Shown here one piece after another: positions 49,978-61,735 of a stretch of 64,000 bases of DNA. The position numbers were made by a program, and so were the translations under genes. A model generated the notes under the pieces. The model ran no database searches. It was not told where the DNA came from and was given only the letters and a program-made list of their open reading frames with translations. Location: positions 1,132,383 through 1,196,382 of the forward strand of contig JXTB01000040.1 in NCBI GenBank assembly GCA_002914805.1, given 5' to 3'. Each line of letters starts with the position of its first letter. The stretch's first letter is position 1. This DNA comes from Parasponia andersonii. Its lineage: Eukaryota; Streptophyta; Magnoliopsida; Rosales; Cannabaceae.

Positions 49978-50722
49978 NNNNNNNNNNNNNNNNNNNNNNN
50001 NNNNNNNNNNNNNNNNNNNNNNNNNNNNNNNNNNNNNNNNNNNNNNNNNNNNNNNNNNNNNNNNNNNNNNNNNNNNNNNNNNNNNNNNNNNNNNNNNNNN
50101 NNNNNNNNNNNNNNNNNNNNNNNNNNNNNNNNNNNNNNNNNNNNNNNNNNNNNNNNNNNNNNNNNNNNNNNNNNNNNNNNNNNNNNNNNNNNNNNNNNNN
50201 NNNNNNNNNNNNNNNNNNNNNNNNNNNNNNNNNNNNNNNNNNNNNNNNNNNNNNNNNNNNNNNNNNNNNNNNNNNNNNNNNNNNNNNNNNNNNNNNNNNN
50301 NNNNNNNNNNNNNNNNNNNNNNNNNNNNNNNNNNNNNNNNNNNNNNNNNNNNNNNNNNNNNNNNNNNNNNNNNNNNNNNNNNNNNNNNNNNNNNNNNNNN
50401 NNNNNNNNNNNNNNNNNNNNNNNNNNNNNNNNNNNNNNNNNNNNNNNNNNNNNNNNNNNNNNNNNNNNNNNNNNNNNNNNNNNNNNNNNNNNNNNNNNNN
50501 NNNNNNNNNNNNNNNNNNNNNNNNNNNNNNNNNNNNNNNNNNNNNNNNNNNNNNNNNNNNNNNNNNNNNNNNNNNNNNNNNNNNNNNNNNNNNNNNNNNN
50601 NNNNNNNNNNNNNNNNNNNNNNNNNNNNNNNNNNNNNNNNNNNNNNNNNNNNNNNNNNNNNNNNNNNNNNNNNNNNNNNNNNNNNNNNNNNNNNNNNNNN
50701 NNNNNNNNNNNNNNNNNNNNNN
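49978..50722. other. Assembly gap (745 N)
   Basis: It hides the end of the 5' LTR, the primer-binding site and the N-terminal part of gag. From the 3' LTR, about 175 bp of LTR should be missing. That leaves about 570 bp for leader and gag, a sensible amount, so the gap length is probably near the truth. Confidence 0.95.
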
Positions 50723-53700
50723 GTTACTGTCATCGAAGAAACTAAAGATTTGGGAGCCATGACAATAGAACAACTCTTGGGTTCTTTACAAGCTCACGAG
50801 GAAAAGAAAAAGAAGAAGCCAAATTTGAAAGAGCAGCTTCTCAAGACACAACTTACAGAGAAAGAAGATAGCCAATGTAGCGAAAGAAGTCAACATGGTC
50901 ATGGTAGAGGACAAGCCCGAGGACAAGGACGTGGTACAAGTCGAGGTCGTAGACGAGGTTGGAATTCCAACAACCACAATTATCATATCAACAATTTCGA
51001 AAGAGGAGAAAGCTCTACAAGAGGTCGTGGTAGAGGTCAAATGAACTCAAGGCTTGAGAAGTCTCAAGTTGAATGTTTCAATTGTCACAAGTTTGGACAT
51101 TATGCTAGAGAGTGTAGAATACCCAATAGCAGAATTGAAGAGAAAGTCAATTACGTTGAAGAAAAAATGGAAGAAAATGGCACCGTGCTACTAGCATATA
51201 AAGACAACAATGGAGGACAAGACAACACATGGTATCTTGATACCGGTGCTAGCAATCATATGTGTGGGCGTCGATCAATGTTTATAGAGCTTGATGAATC
51301 AACCAGTGGGAGTGTTTCCTTCGGTGATGATTCAAAAGTAGCGGTAAAAGGAAAAGGTAAAATTCTTATCCGCTTAAAAAATGGGGGGCATCAATTTATT
51401 TCAAATGTTTATTTTGTACCCACAATGAAAACAAACATCTTGAGTTTGGGACAACTCTTAGAGAAAGGCTATGATATTCACTTGAAAGATTATAGTCTTT
51501 CTAAAAGAGATAACAATATGAACTTAATTGCCAAGGTGCCTATGTCAAGAAATAGAATGTTCTTATTGAACATTCAAAATGATATGGCAAAATGTCTGAA
51601 AGCATGTTACAAGGATTCATCATGGCTATGGCATTTGAGATTCGGACATCTCAACTTTGGAGGATTAGAGCTACTGTCCAAGAAAGAAATGGTGAGAGGC
51701 TTGCCATGCATCAATCATCCTGATCAACTTTGTGAAGGATGCTTACTCGGGAAGCAATTCAGGAAAAGTTTTCCAAAAGAGTCGAATTCAAGAGCCTAAA
51801 AGCCACTAGAACTCGTGCATACAGATGTGTGCGGTCCTATCAAACCAAGTTCTTTCGGTAAGAGCAACTACTTCTTGCTCTTTATTGATGATTTCTCAAG
51901 AAAGACTTGGGTTTATTTCTTGAAGCAAAAATCAGAAGTCTTTGAAGCTTTCAAGAAGTTCAAGGCTGCTGTAGAGAAGGAAAGCGGTCTTCAGATCAAA
52001 GCCATGAGATCTGATAGAGGAGGAGAATTCACTTCAAAAGAGTTCCAAGAATTCTGCGAAGCAAATGGAATTCGACGACCTTTAACTGTTCCAAGATCCC
52101 CTCAACAAAATGGCGTGGCAGAAAGGAAGAACCGGACTATCCTCAACATAGCTCGAAGCATGCTGAAAAGTAAGAGATTACCCAAAGAGTTATGGGCAGA
52201 AGCTGTTGCATGCGCAGTTTACTTGTCCAATCGATCTCCAACAAGAAGTGTGTGGGAAAAGACACCACAAGAAGCATGGAGCGGAAGGAAGCCTGGGATC
52301 TCTCACTTGAGAGTCTTTGGAAGCATAGCCCATGTGCATGTACCAGACGAACATAGAACCAAGCTTGATGATAAAAGCGAGAGGTTCATTTTCATCGGCT
52401 ACGACACCAACTCTAAAGGATATAAGTTATACAATCCTAACAATGGAAAAGTAATCATCAGTCGAGATGTAATATTCGATGAAGAAGGTGAATGGGACTT
52501 TGGCTCTCAAACAATTGACTACAATTTCTTTCCACAATTTGAAGATATGGAAATACTAGTAGAGCAAGCAAGAGAAGTGCATCAAGAGACTATTACTCCA
52601 CCTTCCTCACCGACATCTTCCACTCATGAAGATTCACCTCCATCTTTCTTAACTGAGAGGCATGAAGAACGTACAAGAAGCCTTGAAGATCTATATGAGG
52701 TGACTGATAGACTTAAAAACCTCACTCTATTTTGCCTATTTGCTGATTGTGAACCGGTGAACTTCCAAGAGGCTGTACAAGATGAAAAATGGAGAAATGC
52801 GATGGATGAAGAAGTCAAAGCCATAGAGAAGAATGACACTTGGGAACTATCCACTCTTCCTAAAGGTCATAAAGCTATCGGTGTAAAATGGGTGTACAAG
52901 GTGAAGAAAAATGCCAATGGAGAGGTAGAAAGATACAAAGCAAGGCTAGTCGCGAAAGGCTATAGTCAAAGAGCCGGCATTGACTACGACGAGGTATTCG
53001 CTCCTGTTGCACGATTGGAAACTATAAGACTAATTATTTCTCTTGCTGCTCAGAACAAATGGAAGATTCATCAGATGGATGTAAAGTCCGCATTTCTAAA
53101 TGGAGTTCTTGAAGAAGAGGTTTATATCCAACAACCATTGGGTTATGAGATAAAAGGGTATAAAGATAAGGTTTTGAAGCTGAAGAAGGCTCTTTAAGGT
53201 CTAAAGCAAGCACCAAGAGCATGGAATAGCCGAGTTGACAAATATTTCCAAGAGAATGGATTCATTAAGTGCCCTTATGAATATGCACTCTATGTTAAGA
53301 CTAAAGATGAAGATATTTTAGTCGTATGCTTGTATGTGGATGATCTCATATTCACTGGAAGTAATCCAAGGATGTTTGACGAATTCAAGAGAGTAATGAC
53401 GTATGAGTTTGAAATGACAGACATCGGACTTATGGCATATTACCTCGGCATAGAGGTCAAGCAAAAGGAAGAAGGCATCTTTATCTCCCAAGAAAGCTAT
53501 ACAAAGGAGATCCTGAAGAAGTTCAATATGGATGATTGCAAGCCAATAAGTACACCAGTGGAGTGTGGAATAAAATTATTCAAGGATGATGAAGCAGAAA
53601 AGGTGGATCCAACACTTTTTAAGAGCCTTGTTGGATGCCTTAGGTACTTGACATGTAAAAGGCCCGATATTCTCTATGCAACTGGACTAGTGAGTCGTTA

Positions 53701-54280
53701 CATGGAAACTCCAACAACTACTCACTTCAAAGCTACAAAGAGAATTCTCCGTTATCTAAAAGGAACGATCAATCTTGGCTTGTTCTATTCAGTTTCTAAT
53801 GATTACAAACTCGTTGGTTACAGTGATAGTGATTGGGCCGGAGATACTGATGATCGAAAAAGCACAACTGGTTTTGTGTTTTTCATGGGAGAAACTGCCT
53901 TCACCTGGGTATCTAAGAAACAACCGATTGTCACCCTTTCAACATGCAAAGCTGAGTATGTAGCTGCTACGTCATGTGTTAGTCATGCAATCTGGCTAAG
54001 AAGGTTGTTGAAAGAGTTAAACATGCCTCAAAAGGAGCCAACGGAGATTTGTATTGACAATAAGTCAGCAATAGCTTTGGCTAAAAATCCAGTGTTTCAT
54101 GACCGAAGTAAGCATATCGATACTCGCTATCATTACATAAGACTAGGTGTTGCAAACAATGAAGTACAATTGGAGTATGTGAGATCACATGATCAGATTG
54201 CTGATATTTTCACCAAGCCACTCAAGTTTGAAGACTTTACAAGATTAAGAAATTTACTTGGTATTATAAAACAAGTTTAA
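50723..54280 (+). pseudogene. Copia gag-pol polyprotein with two nonsense codons
   Basis: One continuous frame runs from the gap edge to the stop at 54278-54280, with no frameshift. It holds the end of gag, an Arg/Gly-rich segment, CCHC knuckle 'CFNCHKFGHYAREC' (near 51073-51114) and protease 'WYLDTGASNHM' (D-T-G at 51239-51247). The integrase follows, with 'LWHLRFGHL' and a core ending in a 'KGYKLYNP' stretch (51630-52440). Then come RT ('[11 protein letters not shown]' near 53080; YVDD at 53333-53344) and RNase H (53800-54230). In-frame TAA codons at 51797-51799 and 53195-53197 interrupt it. The second replaces the Tyr of the conserved 'LYGLKQAP' motif. Each looks like a single-base change. 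Confidence 0.93.
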
Positions 54281-54289
54281 GGGGGGGGG
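54279..54289 (+). other. Polypurine tract of Copia element
   Basis: The run 'aaggggggggg' lies directly before the 3' LTR and overlaps the stop codon of the polyprotein. Confidence 0.8.
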
Positions 54290-54719
54290 TGTTGAAACGA
54301 AACTTGTTTAAGCCCATCAATATGAGGCCCAATAAGTTGGAGTTAGCCCAAGTGCAAAACTCACAAAAGAAAAAGCCCAAGTCCAAATTAAAGAAGCCTT
54401 CCACCTAGAATCTTCTAGTGTTAGGTAGATATTAGCTTTTTACATGTGAATTAGAAGTGTGTAGAAGAAAATATGTGTGGTTTAAGGATTTTTGTAATTA
54501 TTTATTTGTGTGGTTCTCATTGTTTCTCTTGTAGTATAAATACCCCTCCCCATTTGAGTTCTAAGCATTAAGTAAGAAGCAAAGCTTCTAAGAGTGAAGA
54601 GAATAGAGAAAGAAGCATAGCTTCTAGTGAGTGAGTGAGTGAGCTTGGAGAGTGAAGTTGAGAATTTTCTCTTGTAAAAGTATTTGAGTGAATAATAAAG
54701 TTTGTTTTACTTTCTAACA
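54290..54719 (+). repeat. 3' LTR of Copia element
   Basis: It is 430 bp, beginning 'tgttgaaa' and ending 'ctaaca', followed by the target duplication 'aattc'. It lies 94 bp upstream of the start codon of the P450 relic. Confidence 0.93.
54535..54542 (+). promoter_or_regulatory. TATA box of the Copia 3' LTR
   Basis: The word 'tataaata' lies 245 bp into the LTR. Transcription started from it would run through the end of the LTR into the P450 relic at 54814. Confidence 0.55.
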
Positions 54720-54813
54720 AATTCATCTGCAATTTAATAGAACACAAAAAAAAGAGGAAGATCAAGAAGATATTGTTGATCGATCAATATAGTATTTCGT
54801 CTTTCTCGAAATT

Positions 54814-56761
54814 ATGTTGCAAATGTTATTAATGCAATTCAACATCTCTTCCTTGAACTTGAGCCCTACTCCTTCTCCCTTCGCCATCTTAGCGGCCATA
54901 ACGTTCATCCTCCTCCTATATAAATTACGGTTCTTCATTACTAGTACCACAACGAAAAACTTGCCACCTTCGCCTCCAACGCTACCTATCATCGGAAATC
55001 TCCACCAGCTTGGCTCGCATCCTCACCGAACGCTTCACGCCTTGAGCAGGAGCTGGCCCCGTCATGCTGCTGCGGCTTGGCAGCGCACCTGTCCTCGTGG
55101 TCTCATCCGCGGAAGCGGGACTAACGAACGACGTCGTTTGTAGGGTGGCGTTGGGGAGGAAGTACTGTGACGATGGAGATAGTGAGAAGAGGTTTAAGGA
55201 GCTTTTGGGTGAGTTTGTGGAGTTATTGGGGAGTTTCATTATAGGAGACTACATACCGAAGCTTGCTTGGTTGAGCCGTGTTAATGGTTTGGATGGTAGA
55301 ATGAACAAGGTGGCTAAGGAGTTCGATGAGTTCTTGGAAGATGTCGTTCAAGAGCATATGGATAACAACATTATTGAGCGTGTTAATGAGTATATTGAAG
55401 ACCAAAAAGATTTCGTGGATGTTTTGCTTTGGATTCAGAGGGAGAATTTGCTTGGTTTTCCCATTGATAGAACTTGCATAAAAGCTCTTGTCTTGGTAAG
55501 TTTCTCACTCTCTCTCTCGTATGATATTGAGACTCCAACATTTTACTCGAGTTTTAAGCTAACGATTACTTTTTTCCCTTTTGTTTTTAAGTGAGACCTA
55601 CAATTTAAAGTTAAAATAATATGTAGATATTACTTAAACTCTTGATATTTTTTTTTCGAAATTAATTCTTTATAATTTTTATAACAGATGATAATGTAAA
55701 ATCTTAGTATATAGAAATTGGTGTCCTCAACATTAGTATAAGCGTCTTAAAACAAGAAAAAAAATGGGCCCCGTGAAAAATAAAGAAGAAAAAGAGAAAA
55801 TGCTTTTAGTGGTCATGTGACTCATGTCGTACATATATTTGCTATTCTATCGTCCTGATACTTTGAATGTAGAGAAAAAAGAAAGATCATATGTAACTGT
55901 ACCTAAGCCACATAATTCTGACCATGCTAATGACAGGGAGTTATTAGGGATTAACAACGCTATTTTTTATGAGATCGTGGATTAGTTCCGGGTTTTTTTT
56001 TTCTTCGTAATCAAATATAAATAAACAAATAACATTAATTATGAGGTACTTTTTTTGAAAGGTTAATTATATGAGGTATTCTTTCCAAAAGAAAATTAAA
56101 CAATCTAAAACGGATTTAATTGTAAAATGGTTTCATATAACTATAGAAACTAGTAGCCTGATAGAGACACATAATATAGTTCAAATAGCTAGGAAATGTT
56201 GTCTGCAAAAGTAATCAAACTATATAAAAATTAGCTTCTAAATCTAAGCTTTCTGCTACCCAAAGAAAAAAAAAAGAATTCTAAAGTTCTTTTCGCGCCT
56301 AAAAAGGAAAGGTATCATTTTTTTTTTTTTTAAGTTGACATCCTAACTAGGGCCTGACTAAAGGAGGCTTTCAAAGCACCGCCTCACTCGCCTACCCTTT
56401 GCCTAGGATAATGTTTTTTTTCACTTTTATTTTGATTGTTAACAATATAAGATAAATATTTGCAAAACACTATTAATACCACAAAATTACTTACTAAATC
56501 CATTTATACATCGATATTATTGATATATATATATATATATATATTTTGTGTGTGTATATATGTCGAATGTAGGACATGTTTGCAGCCGGAACGGACACTA
56601 CATACACAGTCCTAGAATGGGCAATGACTGAGCTACTAAGGCATCCAAAGGCCATGAAAAAGCTTCAGAACGAGGCCAGAACTACAATCCTCAATAAAAT
56701 TAATGACAATAATGCCCACGAAACAGATGATAATTACGTTACAGAGGACGACCTAGACAAA
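54814..56761 (+). pseudogene. Broken CYP71-family P450, paralogue of 36834-40083
   Basis: Exon 1 is 54814-55495 and partial exon 2 is 56573-56761, with a 1077-bp intron at the conserved phase-0 site. The anchor and hinge ('[13 protein letters not shown]') are intact. The frame then shifts near 55054 (best explained by loss of 2 bases). After 'VLVVSSAEA' about 95 residues are missing compared with the paralogue, including the C-helix W-R-x-x-R. Exon 2 begins 'DMFAAGTDTTYTVLEWAMTE' and ends after 'DDLDK' at the single N, so ExxR, PERF and the heme loop are absent. A Copia LTR sits 94 bp upstream of the ATG. The first two lesions are in contiguous sequence and mark a real pseudogene; the loss of the 3' half may be an assembly artefact. 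Confidence 0.9.
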
Positions 56762-56762
56762 N
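56762..56762. other. Single N at an abrupt junction
   Basis: It separates the P450 exon, which stops mid-codon-run, from retrotransposon sequence found elsewhere in the window. A lone N is often used to mark a contig join of unknown or negative size. Confidence 0.8.
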
Positions 56763-59055
56763 TCGCCTCAATCATTTGACATTTATCAATTTAACTCTGA
56801 AGCGTAGAAACATACCCAAATTTATTATTTCTGTAACTGATCTCTCCATTTTTTTTTCTTTTTTTTTTTCTTTTTTCCACCTATCTTGTTGTTAGGATTT
56901 GGATTAATGAGGGTGATCGACTCGGACCACTTAGTTAAATTTTTTGTAGCTGCCAAAATCTAGATTTTTCCTCTGGCTAGAGGAGATATAAGCTCGATGA
57001 GATCGATAAACCAAGTTTGGAATAGCCATGGTGAATAGATGCTTCCTATTTCGATAGTGGGGTATAGATAAGATTAGCATATTTTTGGCAAGTGTCGCAC
57101 TTTTTGAGAAATTCTATGGCATCTTTTTCTATAGTTGGCCACTAATAGCCAATAATGAGTAGTTGCTCGAAGAGACGATGACCTCCCATATGTTTGCCAA
57201 AGTCCCCATCGTGGACTTCCCTGAGAGCTATGTCAATTTTAGTTGTCCCTAAGTATTTTATGGTTTTCCCTTGGAAACTGCGTCTGAACAAGGAACCACT
57301 ATGAACAAAGAATCTCTCAGTTTTTTATCTGACTAGAATGGCCGAGGGAACATCATTTGGCATTTGACTAGAGTTAAGAAAATCAATATAGATTTTTCTG
57401 GTCTTGTACTTATGTGTAGCAGCTTTCCTTAGAATCAAGTGCAAGCTGACATTGTATGCAACTTCTTTGTAATTTATCAGTTTGGCTTTTGAGATTAGGC
57501 CAATAGTATCTTGATCTCTAAACTTGACAGGCTAGTGATAGATCATCTACATCCCAAGTGTCATATTAATGCACTTGGCTAAGATACCGCTGGACAATCT
57601 TCGGTAAAGATGGTCGTTGATCACAACATATGACTTGGTCTCTTTAAGACTTTTGGCATTAGGCTTTTCCATCTTTTCTTTTATAGAATAGGTCTAATCA
57701 CTTATAGATGGTGTTGTTGAAGGAATAAGTTCCGCCTTAGTCACCAAAGAGATTTGAATGAGATCTTTTTTTATTGGGGTTATTTTGAGTACCAAGATGG
57801 CGAGAGCGTCGGTGTACTTATTCTATGACTAGAGAATATATTGTAATTCATAGTCAGTGAAACTATGGAGTTTTTTTTTTTTTTCAGATTTCTTCTCGAT
57901 ATTTGAGCAAAGAAGGTTCTTTGACTGCTAATTCTCCATTTAAATCCTTGATAATTAAATTAGAGTCCCCATAGATTCTTAATTTCAAGATTTTCATATC
58001 ATTGGCCAGTCTAAGCCAATGGCTAAAGCCTCATGCTGGACTTCATTGTTGGGGTAAGAAAAGGCCAATTTGATAGCTTTCTTGAAGACTTCTCCATGAC
58101 TATTAGTGAGCACAATCCTAGCGCTTCATTCGTTATGAGTTAAGGCGCCATTAAAATATAATGTTCAGTCATCTTTTCTATCTTCCACCGAGAGCACTTC
58201 CTCATTAAGAATGTATTTGGTGTATATGAGAAATTCATCTAGGGCTTGACTTTGATTGCTTTTGGTTTTTCCACCAATATGTCGAACTCGCTAAGCATGA
58301 GCATCCACTTAGCAAAATCTCCATTTAGAATAGGCTTTTGAAGAAGAAAATTAATGGGGTCAGAGTTGGTAATCACCTTCACTTTGTGAGTGAGCATGTA
58401 GTGTCAGAGTTTTTGTATTGTATAAGCATGTAATGTCAAACCCTTAAGCAGTCGATTAAGATAGTAGGCGGGTTTCTCTTGCCCATTAGATTCTTGTACT
58501 ATGAGTACTCCAACTGCTTCATTAGAGGCATGCAAATAGAGGAGTAGTTCTTTTCCTGGGGACAGAGTGATCATGACTTATGAATGAGTGAAGATTTTCT
58601 TAATTTCATCAAATGTATGCTTATGCTTTGGTTCCCACTTAAATTCTATCGATTTCTTAGTAAGTTGGTACAAAAACTTGATGACGGTAGCTAAGGCAGG
58701 AATAAATCTCCAAAGATAGGAAACTTTCCCAATTAATTGCCTTAACTGCTTAAGGTCTCGTAGTTGAGATATATTAACTATAGCTTTGGTGCTATCATCA
58801 TCAATTCTGATACCCTCTTTGTGCACCACAAAGCTAAGAAGCTTGCCATTGGAGATAACAAATACGCATTTTAGTGGATTTATTTTGAGGTTATATTGTC
58901 GACAGTGTTGAAATACTTTTCTTAAGTGGTCGAGGTGTATCTTTCATTTCCTAGACTTGACCACGAGATCGTCGAGGTAGTTCTTGACATAATCATGAAT
59001 TATGTCATGGAATATGGCAGTCATAGCTTGTTGACATATGGCGCCTGCATTCTTG
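56763..59055. repeat. 2.29-kb near-identical duplication, copy 2
   Basis: This is a direct copy of 41478-43767, carrying the same decayed RNase H, RT-end and integrase-start sequence on the minus strand, including the same stops. It ends abruptly at 59055 inside the RT region, where unrelated DNA begins. Confidence 0.9.
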
Positions 59056-59101
59056 TTTGATGTAAGTTATTGTTTGTACAACTTTTATTAATATATATAT
59101 G

Positions 59102-59335
59102 GTTGCTAATTGAGTAAGTATTTTTTTTAATCTATTTGTAGGTATTTTTTTTAGCCGTTGGATCTTCATCTAATAGTGATCTAATGGTTATAATGAAGTA
59201 CATAAAAAGATATGCTTCATTAATACTATTTTTCTCTCTTATTTTTTGCTATAAAAAATGTGTATAATAAATTTTCATTAGTCAAAATGATACCTATGTA
59301 TAGGTAAAAAAAAAAAGCCTACTAGATTAGTGCCC
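59102..59335 (+). repeat. Dispersed ~230-bp repeat, copy 2
   Basis: It aligns with 421-650 in the same orientation, and the palindrome has one changed base ('acctatgtataggt'). TA microsatellites flank it on both sides, as at copy 1. Confidence 0.6.
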
Positions 59336-59345
59336 TGCATATATA

Positions 59346-60349
59346 TATATATATATTTGGTAATAAGCATTGGTGATATTTCACAAGTACTATTTTTCAT
59401 AGATGCAGATGGAATAGTTAGAATTCTGATTTATCAATTGTTCTCGGCGTATAATTTACATTTCAGTAAGATATTTGATTGGGGTCATTTTTTTTTTTTT
59501 TTGGCAATCAAGTAATGAACCAATCCTATTATTTTCTCTAACAAAATTCAATTTTAATTTTTTTTCACTATTGACATATATACATAAATTACTTTATTCC
59601 TTAAATTTTTATATTGTAAAGAATATAATAACAAAAATCATTTATTTATCCTCTCATATTCATTAAAATTCAAAAACTTATTCGAAATAGAGTACCTCAT
59701 TCATTATTTTTTCTTGAAAAGAACTGATTCACTATTTAGTTACTAAGCTATTCTTCCCTTTTAACCAAACATACTCTCAAGGAATCTATAGTGACTGGTC
59801 TCATCCTTCCTTGAGATTTTTTTGCAGCTTAGGTATCACAATCCGATTCCCGAACTAGTGCCAGAAAGAGAATTTCACAAATGGAAATTCAATAGTTATT
59901 TTTTTTTGAAAAAATTATAAAAGAGTTTTAAAAATAAAATTCTCACAGTTTTAGATCACTGTTAGATGTAGACTATTAATAAAATTTTCTAAAATAAAAG
60001 CAAGTATTATCATCAATATTCTCACAATACAAGATAATAACTATATAGACCTAGACTGTGATACGGGCTTTTAGGTATTAATACGAGCCAAGATAAATAA
60101 ATAGAGTTATTTTTTATAGTTACCAATTATTCAAAATGGTAACAAGATTTTCTCTATTCTGTATTTAAATTACCCAAGTCGCCCACCAAAAGAGAGAAAG
60201 TAAGAGGTGAGCATGACATGCCCAGTACATTTAAAGTAGGAGGATACCAAGTTTCTTTTTTAGAAAAACATTTAGTTCTAAAACTTCTACATAGTTAGTA
60301 GTTCTGAAAACAATTTATAAAATATCTAAAATCGAACCAACTATATATT
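59346..60349. other. AT-rich intergenic, no gene seen
   Basis: Homopolymers and low-complexity sequence. Short open frames near 59330-59666 are Phe/Ile-rich chance frames. Confidence 0.4.
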
Positions 60350-61330
60350 TAAGGTCATTATCAAAACCATAAAGTGAACCAAGTAGGTAAACTATAGTGC
60401 ACATCATAAATCAACTAATCCCATGAGCTCACATCCTCTCCTCACAAACCAGAATAATTCGTACTATGTGTACTAAGTATTCTTTGCTTAATACATATCC
60501 TCAAAAACTGGAAGGACACCCATGTGTCTATGTCTACTGAATTATAGGGACAATTGACTACCTACACCTACTAAGTGGGGGTAATCAAAAGACTTTGTGT
60601 GGGTTTACAGGCTCTCACCAAAGGCGGAGGTGCCGACCGCCAACTAAACATCATGACGCCTAAGATGAATCTTATGTATGATCTTATGCTATATATGATA
60701 TGTGGCGAGGAACAAACAACCATGTAGTGAAATTCTAGACATATGCTCTTTAAGATTTTATTAATATAACACAAGTATATTTATACAAATCCAAAAATTA
60801 ATCATGCACAAAACTATTCATAAAACTATGAAGAGTATACTACAATATATTGATCATGTTTAATTAAAATTATAGTAAATATGATAATTGAATCCCCAAC
60901 CTCGAGATAGCAACTATACCAAGCTAGCGACGCTTAAAAAAAATCTCCTTTTGGTCACTAAGGTACTCAAATGGTCGTTTCAGAATACCGGTAAGCTCAC
61001 TAAAAAAAGTGACATTCCTAACAAAATCTCAAATTGAGAAACAATAGTTACCACTAAATTCCTAATGCCCAAAATAGCTAGATTAGACATACACTTTATC
61101 AAATTTGGGTCTTGGGATAAGACTCAGTACCTGGTATGCAAAATGACACTATTCACGAGTAACGTGCTACTTCGAAATATAGTGATATTTTTATATCAAA
61201 GTTCATCTTTTGACCTCACTAAGTCCAAATTCGAAGTGACAATTCAATTTCGAGGTCTCGAGCCTTAAACGGCCTTTAAATCTGAGAGTTACAGAAATGC
61301 CTTTTTTTGGAATTTATTTTAAAAATGTCC
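60350..61330 (-). repeat. Unclassified interspersed repeat (family C), copy 3
   Basis: Its reverse complement matches 1390-1540 well (shared 'gtgagagcctgtaaacc' and 'aggcatagaca/agtagacatagaca...atgggtgt' blocks) and 33400-34200 more weakly. The limits are approximate. Confidence 0.5.
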
Positions 61331-61735
61331 ACTTTTTCAATTCTAAAATTAACACACTTCTAGATATTATTTTAACATCTAATAACCATATTTATTTATG
61401 ATTTTTCATCCTCTACAACACCATATAATTATTTCTATCAAAATAACTATTTTATTAAAATAATTATAAAAATACCATAAACCATTTGAAAAATGGCCAA
61501 ATAAGAGAACTTCTTAGAGGTGGCGAGTTAACAGCCGATATCAGTCGAAAAATGACGGCAACAAAGAGAGCAATCCTAATGTGCCAATAGTGTAAGCTTA
61601 CGACATTGGATAGAGATTCAACGAGTGAAAAAGCATCTAGGCAGCAAAAATTTTAGGGAGCCAATCTCTGGCATCAGGTGTTTTTTCATGGTGGTGACAG
61701 CAAACTTCATCTGCAGCTTCCGGTTTGGGCAGGCA

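Larger units (their letters stand above)
49723..54719 (+). mobile_element. Young, nearly intact Copia retrotransposon
   Basis: The element begins 'tgttgaaa' and ends '...ctaaca', with the 5-bp target duplication 'aattc' at 49718-49722 and 54720-54724. It has LTRs of 430 bp (the 5' one partly in the N gap), a single gag-pol frame and a G-rich polypurine tract. The 255 bp of 5' LTR that can be read differ from the 3' LTR at 6 sites (about 2.4%), so insertion was recent. The order protease, integrase, RT, RNase H is Copia. Two in-frame stops mean this copy cannot make a full polyprotein. It interrupts the 5' flank of the P450 relic at 54814. Confidence 0.95.

Noticed and set aside
49906-50773. 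Open frames spanning the N gap
   Set aside because: They consist almost entirely of unknown bases and carry no information.
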